Shown: positions 1 through 8,253 of the stretch, in pieces
Numbering within the stretch: position 1 is the stretch's first letter
Layout of the letters: every line of letters starts with the position of its first letter
Origin: GCA-2737665 sp044344795
GTDB taxonomy: Bacteria; Bacteroidota; Bacteroidia; Palsa-965
Direction: 5' to 3'
DNA: 64,000 nucleotides
NCBI GenBank assembly: GCA_044344795.1
Contig: JBIJCF010000002.1
Coordinates: 1-64,000, forward strand
Position numbers and translations under genes: made by a program
The notes under the pieces: model-generated
Seen by the model: only the letters and a program-made list of their open reading frames with translations
The model's database searches: none
What the model was told of the DNA's origin: nothing

Positions 1-291
1 GGACAATTGGGCTTAGGAACGGATACCGGATATACTTTGGTCTTGCCTCCTGCTGAATATCAGGCCATGCGTGACGGGCAATATTTTTTGCCCAACCCGA
101 CACAAAGTAAAAAGCCTTACGCTACACTTAGTGATGCGGTGTTGATTGATCGCATGGGAAGAATTAGAGGATACTACAATATTCGTTACGCAGCAGACAT
201 CAAGAAAATGAAAGAAGATTTGCGACATGTGTTGTTCCGCGATGAATCGGTGAAGACCATCGAAGAAACTAAAGTTGAACAGAGACGCTAA
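1..291 (+). CDS. SCO-family protein, C-terminal part (5' truncated)
   Basis: The reading frame is open to the left edge, so the N-terminal part, including any CxxxC copper site, lies outside the window. The visible 97 codons end with a DAVLIDRMGRIRGYY segment that matches the late beta-strand of SCO1/SenC thioredoxin-like proteins, and the next gene has the equivalent LTDRNGIIRGYY. SCO proteins deliver copper to cytochrome c oxidase subunit II in the periplasm. The histidine that normally precedes this strand (H178 in the next gene) is not visible here: the aligned stretch reads YATLSDAV. This copy may therefore be a divergent, non-copper-binding paralogue. It lies 6 bases before a second SCO gene on the same strand, consistent with an oxidase assembly operon. 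A TTG at 7 is not a credible start. Confidence 0.6.
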   Translation, partial: GQLGLGTDTGYTLVLPPAEYQAMRDGQYFLPNPTQSKKPYATLSDAVLIDRMGRIRGYYNIRYAADIKKMKEDLRHVLFRDESVKTIEETKVEQRR

Positions 292-297
292 TTTCAC

Positions 298-951
298 ATG
301 AAGCTTCTTGTATTATGTACTGCCGCTATTTCGATCATCTTAGTCTCATGCGGATCAGAAAATCCTGAAAATCCAGGTGTTGTATCGAATAAGGGCGGTG
401 TTGAACGCTTGATGAAATATTATCCTTTGCCGGATCATACGCCCGAGAAACCGCATTATCATACTATTCCGGTAGATACATTCCAGGCACACACGGGAAG
501 CGTTTTTGTAACCGATCGTTTGAAAGGTGTTGTAACGGTCAGCGATTTTTTCTTTGCAGAATGCGGCGGTATTTGCCCCAAAATGTCGTCACAATTAGAG
601 CGTGTTCAAGCCGCTTTTAAAAACAAAAAAGACTTTCGAATTGTTTCTTATACTGTAGATCCCGAAAGCGATTCCGTTGCAGCACTGCAGGAATATGCTT
701 TCGGATATCAAGCTGACACTGCTATGTGGAATTTTGTTACCGGCAAGAAAAAGAACTTGTATGATCTCGCACGTCACGGGTACTTTCTTCCTGTTGAGCC
801 CGGCAATGGCGATTCGGAAGATTTTATTCATAGTGACCAGTTTGTATTAACTGATCGTAATGGAATTATCCGCGGTTATTATACCGGAACAGACAGCACT
901 GCAGTTGATAGCTTGATTCAAGATATTCGATTCCTGTTAAACGAGAAATAA
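298..951 (+). CDS. SCO1/SenC-family copper chaperone lipoprotein
   Basis: This 217-residue protein begins with a lipoprotein signal ending in LVSC (Cys18), so it should be anchored to a membrane facing the periplasm. The thioredoxin-like fold carries the SCO copper motif CGGICP (Cys89 and Cys93) and the distal histidine in DFIHSDQF (His178), the complete ligand set known for Sco1/SenC. The family helps mature the CuA centre of cytochrome c oxidase. It is followed after one base by a DUF420 membrane protein, a usual neighbour in Bacteroidota oxidase operons, and preceded by another SCO-like gene. The start is ATG 298, giving an immediate signal peptide. Family assignment is firm; the specific oxidase partner is inferred. 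Confidence 0.9.
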   Translation: MKLLVLCTAAISIILVSCGSENPENPGVVSNKGGVERLMKYYPLPDHTPEKPHYHTIPVDTFQAHTGSVFVTDRLKGVVTVSDFFFAECGGICPKMSSQLERVQAAFKNKKDFRIVSYTVDPESDSVAALQEYAFGYQADTAMWNFVTGKKKNLYDLARHGYFLPVEPGNGDSEDFIHSDQFVLTDRNGIIRGYYTGTDSTAVDSLIQDIRFLLNEK

Positions 952-952
952 C

Positions 953-1537
953 ATGTTACAACCAACCTTATCCAAAAACGACCCTAAAGCAAAGCTTTTA
1001 ATTTGGGTGTTCAGTTTCGTAGTATTTGCTGCTGTTGTGGTACTGGGCAAAGTAAAACTGGAAGTGGATCTTGGCTTTGATGTCCACATCTTTGCGAAGA
1101 TCAACGCAGTTTTGAATTCTGCTGTTGCGGTTTTGTTGGTTTGGGCATTAGTTGCTGTTAAAGGCAAGAATTATGAGCTCCACAAAAAGATAATGTTGAG
1201 CGCTATGGTATTGTCCATCTTGTTTTTGGTCTCTTACATTGCGCATCATTTGTTAAGCGGCGACACACGTTTCGGTGATGTGAATCATGATGATATTGTA
1301 GATGATGCAGAATTGGCCGCAGTCAGCGCGGTTCGTATGTTTTATTACATCATCTTGATTACACATATTTTCCTGGCTGCGATCATTCTACCGTTCATTC
1401 TTTTTACTGCATATCGCGGATTAACGGGAGAGTATGCCGCGCACAAAAAATTATCGAAAATTACTTGGCCGATCTGGCTTTATGTTTCTTTAACGGGGCC
1501 GGTAGTGTATTGGATGATTTCACCTTATTACGGTTAA
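953..1537 (+). CDS. DUF420 family membrane protein with an EF-hand/dockerin-like loop
   Basis: This is a 194-residue integral membrane protein with about five hydrophobic segments (near residues 16-32, 50-69, 80-98, 131-155, 170-188). The spacing of conserved histidines (His45, His77, His98-99, His138) fits DUF420 (YozB-like), a family that sits in cytochrome c oxidase gene clusters and probably helps assembly. Between the third and fourth segments is a hydrophilic insert, GDVNHDDIVDDAEL (residues 108-121), which has the D-x-N-x-D-x-x-x-D-x-x-E pattern of a calcium-binding dockerin/EF-hand loop; I do not regard this as part of the basic family. The gene starts one base after the SCO gene, so it is almost certainly co-transcribed. 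Confidence 0.85.
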   Translation: MLQPTLSKNDPKAKLLIWVFSFVVFAAVVVLGKVKLEVDLGFDVHIFAKINAVLNSAVAVLLVWALVAVKGKNYELHKKIMLSAMVLSILFLVSYIAHHLLSGDTRFGDVNHDDIVDDAELAAVSAVRMFYYIILITHIFLAAIILPFILFTAYRGLTGEYAAHKKLSKITWPIWLYVSLTGPVVYWMISPYYG

Positions 1538-1562
1538 ATAAACGTCGTAACTTTGTAGTGTT

Positions 1563-1793
1563 ATGAAACGCTTTATTCTTGCTTTCACTTTTGTTGTTCT
1601 TGCCATATCCGCGCAAGCGCAATGTTCTATGTGTAAGGCAACGGTAACCAACAATAATGGCGGTTTGAATATGGGTGCAGGTATCAATGACGGCATCATT
1701 TACCTCATGATCATTCCTTACATCATTCTCATGATTTTCTTCCGTAAGCGAATCGTGAGCGGATTTCGTCAATTGCTGGCACTCTGGAAATAA
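1563..1793 (+). CDS. Small membrane protein, signal peptide plus one TM helix
   Basis: This 76-residue protein has a cleavable signal peptide ending AQAQ, a CSMCKA di-cysteine motif right after the predicted cleavage site, an Asn/Gly-rich linker and one transmembrane helix (about residues 46-60) followed by a basic tail. Small proteins of this plan are common next to SCO and DUF420 genes in Bacteroidota; their function is unknown to me. The CxxC placed at the mature N-terminus suggests metal or thiol chemistry in the periplasm, but this is inference. A TAACTTTG sequence resembling the Bacteroidota -7 element lies at 1548-1555, seven bases before the start, so a separate promoter is possible, though it would give an almost leaderless transcript. 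Confidence 0.75.
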   Translation: MKRFILAFTFVVLAISAQAQCSMCKATVTNNNGGLNMGAGINDGIIYLMIIPYIILMIFFRKRIVSGFRQLLALWK

Positions 1794-1810
1794 CAGATTC
1801 ACTTTATTAT

Positions 1811-1818
1811 TATCTTTG
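1811..1818 (+). promoter_or_regulatory. -7 promoter element before SAM riboswitch
   Basis: TATCTTTG fits the Bacteroidota TAnnTTTG -7 consensus and lies about 18 bases before the start of the riboswitch P1 helix, where a metH leader transcript should begin. No clear TTTG -33 element was found at the usual distance. Confidence 0.5.
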
Positions 1819-1833
1819 TCCTGTTCTTTCACA

Positions 1834-1936
1834 TTGCTTATCAAGAAAGGCTGAGGGATAGCGCCCGTTGAAGCCTTGGCAACCCCTTAGGGAAGGTGCC
1901 AACTCGCACTCCACGTTTGGAGATAGATAAGTCATG
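1834..1936 (+). promoter_or_regulatory. SAM-I (S-box) riboswitch
   Basis: The segment contains the hallmark S-box elements in order: a P1 strand CTTATC (1837-1842), AAGAAAGGCTGAGGGA, a GTTGAAGCC kink-turn region, the GGCAACCCC strand, a P3/P4 region, and the closing GATAAG (1926-1931) that pairs with the first strand. S-box RNAs bind S-adenosylmethionine and turn off methionine synthesis genes. The downstream gene is methionine synthase, which fits. The exact boundaries are estimated from P1 pairing. Confidence 0.9.
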
Positions 1937-1956
1937 AGTAATCGATTTGATTCGCG

Positions 1957-1988
1957 ATCCCTCTTGACTTTGCAAGCGGGATTTTTTG
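1957..1988 (+). terminator. Attenuator hairpin of the SAM riboswitch
   Basis: ATCCCTCTTG (1957-1966) can pair with CAAGCGGGAT (1973-1982), a 10-base stem with one mismatch and a six-base loop, followed by TTTTTTGTTTT. It lies between the riboswitch and the metH start, the position of an intrinsic terminator used for SAM-dependent premature termination. I could not identify with certainty the antiterminator strand that would compete with it. Confidence 0.7.
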
Positions 1989-2015
1989 TTTTATCACAAT
2001 GTGCGAACATAGTTT

Positions 2016-5000
2016 ATGAACGACATCAAATCGCAACTCGAAAAACGAGTACTGATCATTGACGGTGCAATGGGCACCATGATTCAACGTTATAATTTAA
2101 CGGAAGCCGACTATCGTGGCGAGCGTTTCAAAGACTGGCCGCACGATCTGAAAGGCAATAACGATTTACTCGTGCTCACGCAGCCTGCCATCATAGAAGA
2201 AATACATCGTCAATATCTTGATGCAGGTGCTGATATCATTGAAACAAATACGTTCAATGCGCAACGCATTTCTATGGCCGACTATCACATGGAAAGTTTG
2301 TCGTATGAAATGAATGTTGCTGCTGCACAAATTGCACGACGTGCTGCAGATGCATTTAACGCAAAAACGCCACAACAGCCGCGTTACGTTGCAGGCGCTA
2401 TTGGGCCAACAAACAGAACGGCGTCTTTATCGCCTGATGTGAATGATCCGGGCTTTCGTGCGATTTCGTTTGATGATTTAGTAGGAGCGTATCTTGAACA
2501 AGCCAAAGGATTGGTAGAAGGTGATGTTGATTTGTTTCTGATTGAAACGATTTTCGATACGCTCAATGCAAAAGCTGCTCTGTTTGCCGTGCAGACGTTG
2601 TGTGAAGAGCTGGGAAGGAAAATTCCGGTGATGGTTTCCGGTACAATTACCGATGCCAGCGGAAGAACATTGTCGGGACAAACTACGGAAGCATTTTTGA
2701 ATTCTGTTGCGCACGTTGATTTGTTGAGTGTGGGATTGAACTGCGCGTTGGGCGCTCCGCAGATGCGTCCGTTTTTGGAAGAGTTGGCGAATAATGCTCC
2801 GTTTTATGTGAGTTGTTATCCGAATGCAGGATTGCCGAATCAGTTTGGTGAATACGATGAATCGCCGGAGCAAATGGGCGAGCACATTCGCGATTTCTTG
2901 AAATGTAATTTCGTGAATATCATCGGAGGCTGCTGCGGAACTACGCCGGATCACATTCGTCGTATCGCTGAGGTGGCGCGCGGTGAACGTCCTCGCAGCG
3001 TTCCTTACTTGGAGCCGTACATGAAGTTGTCGGGGCTTGAGCCTGTGACGTTACGACCTGAAAGTAATTTCATGAACGTAGGCGAACGCACCAATGTAAC
3101 AGGTTCGAAAAAATTCGCCCGATTAATTAAGGAAGAAAAATACGACGAAGCATTAGCTATTGCACGCGATCAAGTTGAAGGAGGAGCACAAGTCATTGAC
3201 ATCAACATGGATGAAGGCATGTTGGATGCTGTTGCTGCCATGACACGATTTTTGAATTTGATCGCAGCAGAACCTGACATCGCTCGTGTACCGATCATGC
3301 TTGACTCTTCCAAGTTTCATGTTATTGAAGCAGGACTAAAGTGTGTGCAAGGCAAGGCCATCGTCAATTCAATTTCATTGAAAGAAGGTGAAGCGGAATT
3401 TATTCGCCAGGCGAAGTTGATCAAGAAATATGGTGCGGCGGTAATTGTGATGGCATTTGACGAAAAGGGACAAGCAGATACGTACGAGCGTCGCATTGAA
3501 ATTTGTAAGCGCGCTTACGATGTGTTGGTGAATGAAGTTCATTTCCCGGCAACGGATATTATTTTCGACCCGAATATTTTCCCGGTTGCAACGGGTATGG
3601 ATGAACATCGCCGCAATGCGCTTGATTTTTTCTTAGCGACAAAGTGGATTAAAGAAAACCTTCCTCATGCTAAAGTGAGCGGCGGTGTAAGTAATGTAAG
3701 CTTCTCTTTCCGTGGTAATGATCATGTGCGCGAAGCTATTCATGCGGCATTCTTGTATCACGGCATTCAACACGGCATGGATATGGGAATTGTTAATCCT
3801 TCCCAGTTGATCGTGTATGATGAGATTCCGAAGGAATTGTTGGAATTGGTAGAAGACGTATTGTTGGATCGTCGTGAGGATGCCACAGAGCGCTTGATTA
3901 CTTATGCGGAGAAAGTAAAAGGCGAAGGAGCTTCAGTAAAAAATGTGAAGGATGAAGAATGGCGCAAGTTGCCGGTGAAAGAGCGCATAACACATTCATT
4001 GGTGAAAGGTATTACCGACTTCATCGATGAAGACATGGAGGAGTGCAGAAACTTATACGCGCGCTCATTGGAAGTTATTGAAGGTCCGTTGATGGATGGA
4101 ATGAATGTGGTAGGAGATTTATTCGGTGCCGGAAAAATGTTTTTGCCACAAGTTGTGAAGAGTGCTCGTGTGATGAAAAAGGCAGTAGCCTACTTAACAC
4201 CGTTTTTGGAAGCAGAAAAAGTGCAAGGTGAAAGTAAGGCAGCCGGAAGAGTACTAATGGCAACCGTTAAAGGCGATGTACACGATATCGGTAAAAATAT
4301 TGTGGGTGTGGTTTTAGCGTGTAATAATTATGAAATTATCGACATGGGCGTGATGGTGCCGGCCGATAAGATTTTAGAAACAGCGCGAAAAGAAAATGTA
4401 GACGTCATCGGATTAAGCGGATTGATTACGCCGTCTTTGGATGAAATGGTTCACGTTGCCAAGGAAATGGAGCGACAAGGATTTACCATTCCTTTGTTAA
4501 TTGGAGGTGCTACAACTTCTAAAGTACACACCGCAGTGAAAATAGAACTGCACTATTCGCATCCTGTGGTGCATGTGAATGATGCATCGCGCAGTGTGCC
4601 GGTGGTAGGCTCGTTAATTTCCAAAGATCAGCGTGATAGTTTTGTAGCCGGTGTTAAAGATGAGTATGCGAAAGTACGTGAACACAATGCCCGTGCACAA
4701 GGGCAGAATAAGTTCATCAGTATGCAGCAAGCCCGTGCCAATAAGTTTCCGATAGATTGGGATGCCTCACAATTCACGACGCCGTCATTTACGGGAACAA
4801 AAGTATTTGAAGATTATCCGTTGGAGGAATTGGTTCCTTATATCGACTGGACTCCGTTTTTCCACAGTTGGGAAATGAAAGGCAGTTATCCGAAAATTCT
4901 GGACGATCCGGAACGCGGCATTGAAGCACGTAAGTTGTTTGATGATGCACAACGCATGCTATCTGCAATTGTGAAGGAACGTTGGTTAAGTGCAAAAGCG

Positions 5001-5681
5001 GTGATCGGATTCTGGCCGGCGAACACGGTGAACGATGACGACATGGAAGTTTACGCGAACGATGATCGCAGCAATTTAATTGCGAAGTTTCATGCCATTC
5101 GTCAGCAAACACAAAAGCCGGAAGGTTATTATAACGTGGCGATTTCAGATTTTTTGGCTCCAAAAGGTAAGCGCGATTATATTGGCGGTTTCGCTGTATG
5201 TACCGGATATGGCGTGGATGAGAAGGTTGTTGAGTTCGAAAAAAATCATGACGATTACAATGCCATTTTATTAAAAGCATTAGCCGATCGTTTAGCAGAG
5301 GCATTGGCAGAACGTATGCACGAGCGTGTGCGTAAAGAGTTTTGGGGTTATGCTAAAGAGGAGCATTTCAATAACGAAGAGTTGATTAAGGAAATGTATC
5401 ATGGCATTCGCCCCGCTCCGGGATATCCTGCTCAGCCCGATCACACGGAGAAAGACACGCTGTTCCGTTTGTTAGATGCTGAAAATAAAATCGGTTTGCA
5501 TTTAACAGAGAGTAAAGCAATGGTGCCAACAGCCGCGGTGAGCGGGTTGTATTTCGCGCACAAGGACGCACATTATTTCGGTGTCGGGAAAATTAATACT
5601 GAACAAGTACACGACTACGCGCAACGCAAGGGCATGAGCAATGAAGATGCGGAGAAGTGGTTAGGGCCTGTCATAGGCTAG
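2016..5681 (+). CDS. metH: Cobalamin-dependent methionine synthase, full length
   Basis: This 1221-residue protein transfers the methyl group of 5-methyltetrahydrofolate to homocysteine through cobalamin, giving methionine in the cytoplasm. All four modules are present: a homocysteine-binding barrel (about 1-330) with zinc ligands Cys243 (in GLNCALG) and Cys306/Cys307 (GGCCGTTP); a pterin-binding domain (about 340-620, starting FMNVGERTNVTGS); a cap plus B12 domain (about 640-880) with the DVHDIG motif whose His756 binds cobalt; and a reactivation domain (about 890-1221) with RPAPGYPAQPDH, which binds SAM. The length matches classical MetH, whereas some Bacteroidota split it into two genes. 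It is preceded by a SAM-I riboswitch and attenuator, so expression should fall when SAM is abundant. ATG 2016 is the first start after the attenuator. Confidence 0.97.
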   Translation: MNDIKSQLEKRVLIIDGAMGTMIQRYNLTEADYRGERFKDWPHDLKGNNDLLVLTQPAIIEEIHRQYLDAGADIIETNTFNAQRISMADYHMESLSYEMNVAAAQIARRAADAFNAKTPQQPRYVAGAIGPTNRTASLSPDVNDPGFRAISFDDLVGAYLEQAKGLVEGDVDLFLIETIFDTLNAKAALFAVQTLCEELGRKIPVMVSGTITDASGRTLSGQTTEAFLNSVAHVDLLSVGLNCALGAPQMRPFLEELANNAPFYVSCYPNAGLPNQFGEYDESPEQMGEHIRDFLKCNFVNIIGGCCGTTPDHIRRIAEVARGERPRSVPYLEPYMKLSGLEPVTLRPESNFMNVGERTNVTGSKKFARLIKEEKYDEALAIARDQVEGGAQVIDINMDEGMLDAVAAMTRFLNLIAAEPDIARVPIMLDSSKFHVIEAGLKCVQGKAIVNSISLKEGEAEFIRQAKLIKKYGAAVIVMAFDEKGQADTYERRIEICKRAYDVLVNEVHFPATDIIFDPNIFPVATGMDEHRRNALDFFLATKWIKENLPHAKVSGGVSNVSFSFRGNDHVREAIHAAFLYHGIQHGMDMGIVNPSQLIVYDEIPKELLELVEDVLLDRREDATERLITYAEKVKGEGASVKNVKDEEWRKLPVKERITHSLVKGITDFIDEDMEECRNLYARSLEVIEGPLMDGMNVVGDLFGAGKMFLPQVVKSARVMKKAVAYLTPFLEAEKVQGESKAAGRVLMATVKGDVHDIGKNIVGVVLACNNYEIIDMGVMVPADKILETARKENVDVIGLSGLITPSLDEMVHVAKEMERQGFTIPLLIGGATTSKVHTAVKIELHYSHPVVHVNDASRSVPVVGSLISKDQRDSFVAGVKDEYAKVREHNARAQGQNKFISMQQARANKFPIDWDASQFTTPSFTGTKVFEDYPLEELVPYIDWTPFFHSWEMKGSYPKILDDPERGIEARKLFDDAQRMLSAIVKERWLSAKAVIGFWPANTVNDDDMEVYANDDRSNLIAKFHAIRQQTQKPEGYYNVAISDFLAPKGKRDYIGGFAVCTGYGVDEKVVEFEKNHDDYNAILLKALADRLAEALAERMHERVRKEFWGYAKEEHFNNEELIKEMYHGIRPAPGYPAQPDHTEKDTLFRLLDAENKIGLHLTESKAMVPTAAVSGLYFAHKDAHYFGVGKINTEQVHDYAQRKGMSNEDAEKWLGPVIG

Positions 5682-5803
5682 TATTTCCTGAAGTGAATTA
5701 GTTTCGTATCCCATCATATTATGCAACACTGTTTGAAATACGTTTTCAAATAGTTGTTGCATTTCTCAATTGTCTTTTCTTCCTTTGTCTTTCATTACTC
5801 ATT

Positions 5804-5899
5804 ATGAGCAACGTAAATACATACATGTATTGGCCTAACCGCAGCGTCATTATTGGCCGCTGGGGCTGTTGCTTTATGATGGCCGGTAATCGTTCGTAA
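5804..5899 (+). CDS. Possible 31-codon upstream ORF (uncertain)
   Basis: ATG 5804 opens 31 codons (MSNVNTYMYWPNRSVIIGRW...) ending at TAA 5897-5899. It is in the same frame as the PAS-phosphatase gene at 5975, and the frame stays open between this stop and that gene. It could be a leader peptide, a decayed N-terminal extension, or chance; I recognise no family. The rest of the 293-base gap between metH and the phosphatase holds nothing else I can support. Confidence 0.2.
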   Translation: MSNVNTYMYWPNRSVIIGRWGCCFMMAGNRS

Positions 5900-5974
5900 T
5901 CGGACACCCGGCACGCTTTCCAAATTCCATTTTCTTTTTCAATCGATTCGCAAGAATCATTATTTGGCGTTGTA

Positions 5975-7129
5975 ATGAAACCAATAAGTGAACATATACT
6001 CGAACAAACAGGCACACTGGTAGTGGTGCTGGATGAAGCTTTGCATGCTGATTATGTAAGTCCTTCGGTGATGGAAATCCTCGGCTTCACCCCGGAACAA
6101 TTATTGGGCGCAGGTTGGTTGGAAAAAACACGATCGCATGACTTCGAACGCGCCGCTGTGCGGGAGCATTTAAATACTATAAATGCAGGTGATACATTGG
6201 CGACAGGTTTTGAAAGAAGTGTGAGCACTGCTTATGGCGGACGCAAACATATTTTGTGGAGTGCCAATAAAACGAAAGATGGAAAGCTCATCGGTATTGG
6301 TTACGACATTACAGATCGTAAACATCAGGAAGAAGAGTTATTGCAGAAAACTCAAGAGCTTGACTCACGCAATAAAGAAGTTGAAGCGAGTTTGCGTTAT
6401 GCGCAGCGTATTCAGTCTGCGATATTGCCTGATGCAGAACGACTAGACCGTTTATTCGACGATGCATTTGTGTATTACAAACCGAAGGATATCGTAAGCG
6501 GCGATTTTTGGTGGTTGCATGAAGTTGGTGACGTGACATACATAGCTGCTATAGATTGTACAGGACACGGCGTTCCCGGTGCATTGATGTCGGTGATTGC
6601 GCATTCTATTTTCAGAGAAGTATTTCTGAATAAAAAATTGACAGATCCCGCAGCAATAGTTTATGCATTGGATGCAGAATTGATGGACGCCTTGAATAAA
6701 GAACACGGTCACCAACAATATCCTGACGGTATGGATGTGGGTTTGTGTGCAGTCAACCGAGTAACAGGAGAAGTGCGTTTTACCGGTGCGTTGCGTCCCT
6801 TGTGGTTGTTGCGTGATGGACAGTTATACGAAACTGCAGCGTGCAAATATCCGTTGGGATTTTATAACGATACACGAAAGCTTTTTACAACAACTGTTTT
6901 GCAGGCACAACCGGGCGATTGGTTGTATCTATTTTCCGATGGTTATGCAGATCAGTTTGGTGGTGATCGCAACAAGAAATTAAACAAGACACGTTTCCGG
7001 GAATTGTTATTAAGCGCCTCGGAAATGACCGGAGAAGAACAATATGCATTTCTCGATTATTCGCATCGTAACTGGAGGCAAGATGAACAACAAACCGATG
7101 ATGTTTTAGTGATTGGATTGAGGATGTAG
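5975..7129 (+). CDS. PAS domain-containing SpoIIE/PP2C-type serine phosphatase
   Basis: This 384-residue protein combines an N-terminal PAS sensor (about residues 5-120, ending GIGYDITDRK), a short coiled-coil linker (about 120-145, RNKEVEASLRYAQRIQ) and a PP2C/SpoIIE phosphatase domain (about 150-384). Metal-binding aspartates are visible in SGDFWW, DCTGHGVPGALM, SDGYADQFGG and TDDVLV. Such enzymes dephosphorylate anti-sigma-factor antagonists or similar partners after sensing a signal through PAS. No partner STAS or anti-sigma gene is next to it, so the target is unknown. There are no transmembrane segments, so it is cytoplasmic. ATG 5975 gives a PAS-typical start; a longer in-frame extension exists only as far as the stop at 5897. 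Confidence 0.88.
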   Translation: MKPISEHILEQTGTLVVVLDEALHADYVSPSVMEILGFTPEQLLGAGWLEKTRSHDFERAAVREHLNTINAGDTLATGFERSVSTAYGGRKHILWSANKTKDGKLIGIGYDITDRKHQEEELLQKTQELDSRNKEVEASLRYAQRIQSAILPDAERLDRLFDDAFVYYKPKDIVSGDFWWLHEVGDVTYIAAIDCTGHGVPGALMSVIAHSIFREVFLNKKLTDPAAIVYALDAELMDALNKEHGHQQYPDGMDVGLCAVNRVTGEVRFTGALRPLWLLRDGQLYETAACKYPLGFYNDTRKLFTTTVLQAQPGDWLYLFSDGYADQFGGDRNKKLNKTRFRELLLSASEMTGEEQYAFLDYSHRNWRQDEQQTDDVLVIGLRM

Positions 7130-7132
7130 AGT

Positions 7133-7158
7133 AGCGGTCTCGAATTTTCGAGACCGCT
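7133..7158. terminator. Perfect inverted repeat between convergent genes
   Basis: AGCGGTCTCGAA (7133-7144) and TTCGAGACCGCT (7147-7158) form a 12-base perfect stem with a two-base loop as written, between the stop codons of two convergent genes. There is no U-tract on either side, so it is a likely but not canonical bidirectional terminator. Confidence 0.55.
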
Positions 7159-7165
7159 TGAAAAC

Positions 7166-8245
7166 TTAAATACTCTTAATCAACATCTCCGTTCTTAACT
7201 GCGCCATTTTTTGCAATAAAATTCCGGAAGGTAGCCCGATCCAATCTTCTTGCTTTAGCGTAATGCCTGATGCTGCTGCTGCTTGAGACACTGCGGTGAA
7301 CGATGTTGGTCCGTTACCGTTCAGTATTTCCATAGGAACAGATCTGTTGCCCATGTTGCCTATAGCCGGTTGACCTGCAGCAGTGCCTTCTAACGCCAGG
7401 ACAATTTTTTCTTCAGCAGCACGAATCACTGCACAGTTTTGCAACACTTGCTCCAGTTGTGTTTTTCGGACACTGTCTTGTTGCGCCAATTGTTGAACAC
7501 GTAGTTGAAGTGTTTGCGCTTGTTGTTGTTCGGTCATCAATGCGTTGCGGTATTCCTGATTCACGCGCTCGCTGTTGGCGTTGTTCGCTAAAAATAAAAT
7601 TCCGCTAACTGCAATAATTAAAATTACGGTTGAAAACGCATTCACTTTGTTGAGTGAATTTTTGTACACACTGATCACATATACCGGAACATAGCCAAAT
7701 AGCAACAAGGCAATACCTGTGTAGTACATAATGCTAGCCATCGGCCAGTGAAACATTTTAAACGTGATGCCACCTGCGAGAAAAATGCCGCACGCTGCGC
7801 CGATGATATTCAGCAACATACTTCTGTTACCCGTATCTGCTGTTTTGTAGCGCATGATGAACGTGATGGGTAAGAAGAGCACCACAAGTAAAAATGCACC
7901 AAGAATAAATGATGCGCCCGCACCGGGCCAATGCATGACTTTAAATAAAGAACCGACTAATAAAAAGAATGCAGCTCCAATGCCTGATATACGAAGTGTC
8001 GTTGTCATAGTTTTGTTTTTTGTAAGTACGATTAATTGTTCAGTTTCCCGTTGTATGGAAACAAATTCGTGCTCGCCAAATGTTTTCAATACCTCACGGT
8101 ATGCGTTATCAAAAGATTCTTCGGGTCGCGCTTCGACCATGCAACACAAGTGATCGAGCAGGTCGGTTTCTAAATTGAAATCGACAATCCCTCGTTGTTG
8201 CAGGTCGCTGCGGATAAATGCTATCTGCTCTTCGCTGAGCTCCAT
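7166..8245 (-). CDS. PadR-linked membrane protein with GldL-like segments
   Basis: The 359-residue protein has three parts. Residues 1-75 form a soluble acidic helical region resembling the prefix domains found on membrane proteins paired with PadR regulators. Residues about 80-220 hold roughly five membrane helices, including two copies of an F-K-x-x-H-W-P motif (GSLFKVMHWPG and GITFKMFHWPM) known from the gliding/T9SS motor protein GldL and relatives. Residues 220-359 form a Gln-rich coiled coil and a polar tail. The gene starts 8 bases after the PadR gene ends, so the two are co-transcribed. The role is unknown; the GldL link is a motif-level resemblance only, and no gldM or other motor gene is nearby. 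Confidence 0.7.
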   Translation of the reverse strand: MELSEEQIAFIRSDLQQRGIVDFNLETDLLDHLCCMVEARPEESFDNAYREVLKTFGEHEFVSIQRETEQLIVLTKNKTMTTTLRISGIGAAFFLLVGSLFKVMHWPGAGASFILGAFLLVVLFLPITFIMRYKTADTGNRSMLLNIIGAACGIFLAGGITFKMFHWPMASIMYYTGIALLLFGYVPVYVISVYKNSLNKVNAFSTVILIIAVSGILFLANNANSERVNQEYRNALMTEQQQAQTLQLRVQQLAQQDSVRKTQLEQVLQNCAVIRAAEEKIVLALEGTAAGQPAIGNMGNRSVPMEILNGNGPTSFTAVSQAAAASGITLKQEDWIGLPSGILLQKMAQLRTEMLIKSI

Positions 8246-8253
8246 GTTCAGAA

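Noticed and set aside
4789..5304. 171-residue minus-strand frame inside metH
   Set aside because: It lies opposite the conserved MetH C-terminal region and has no family signature.
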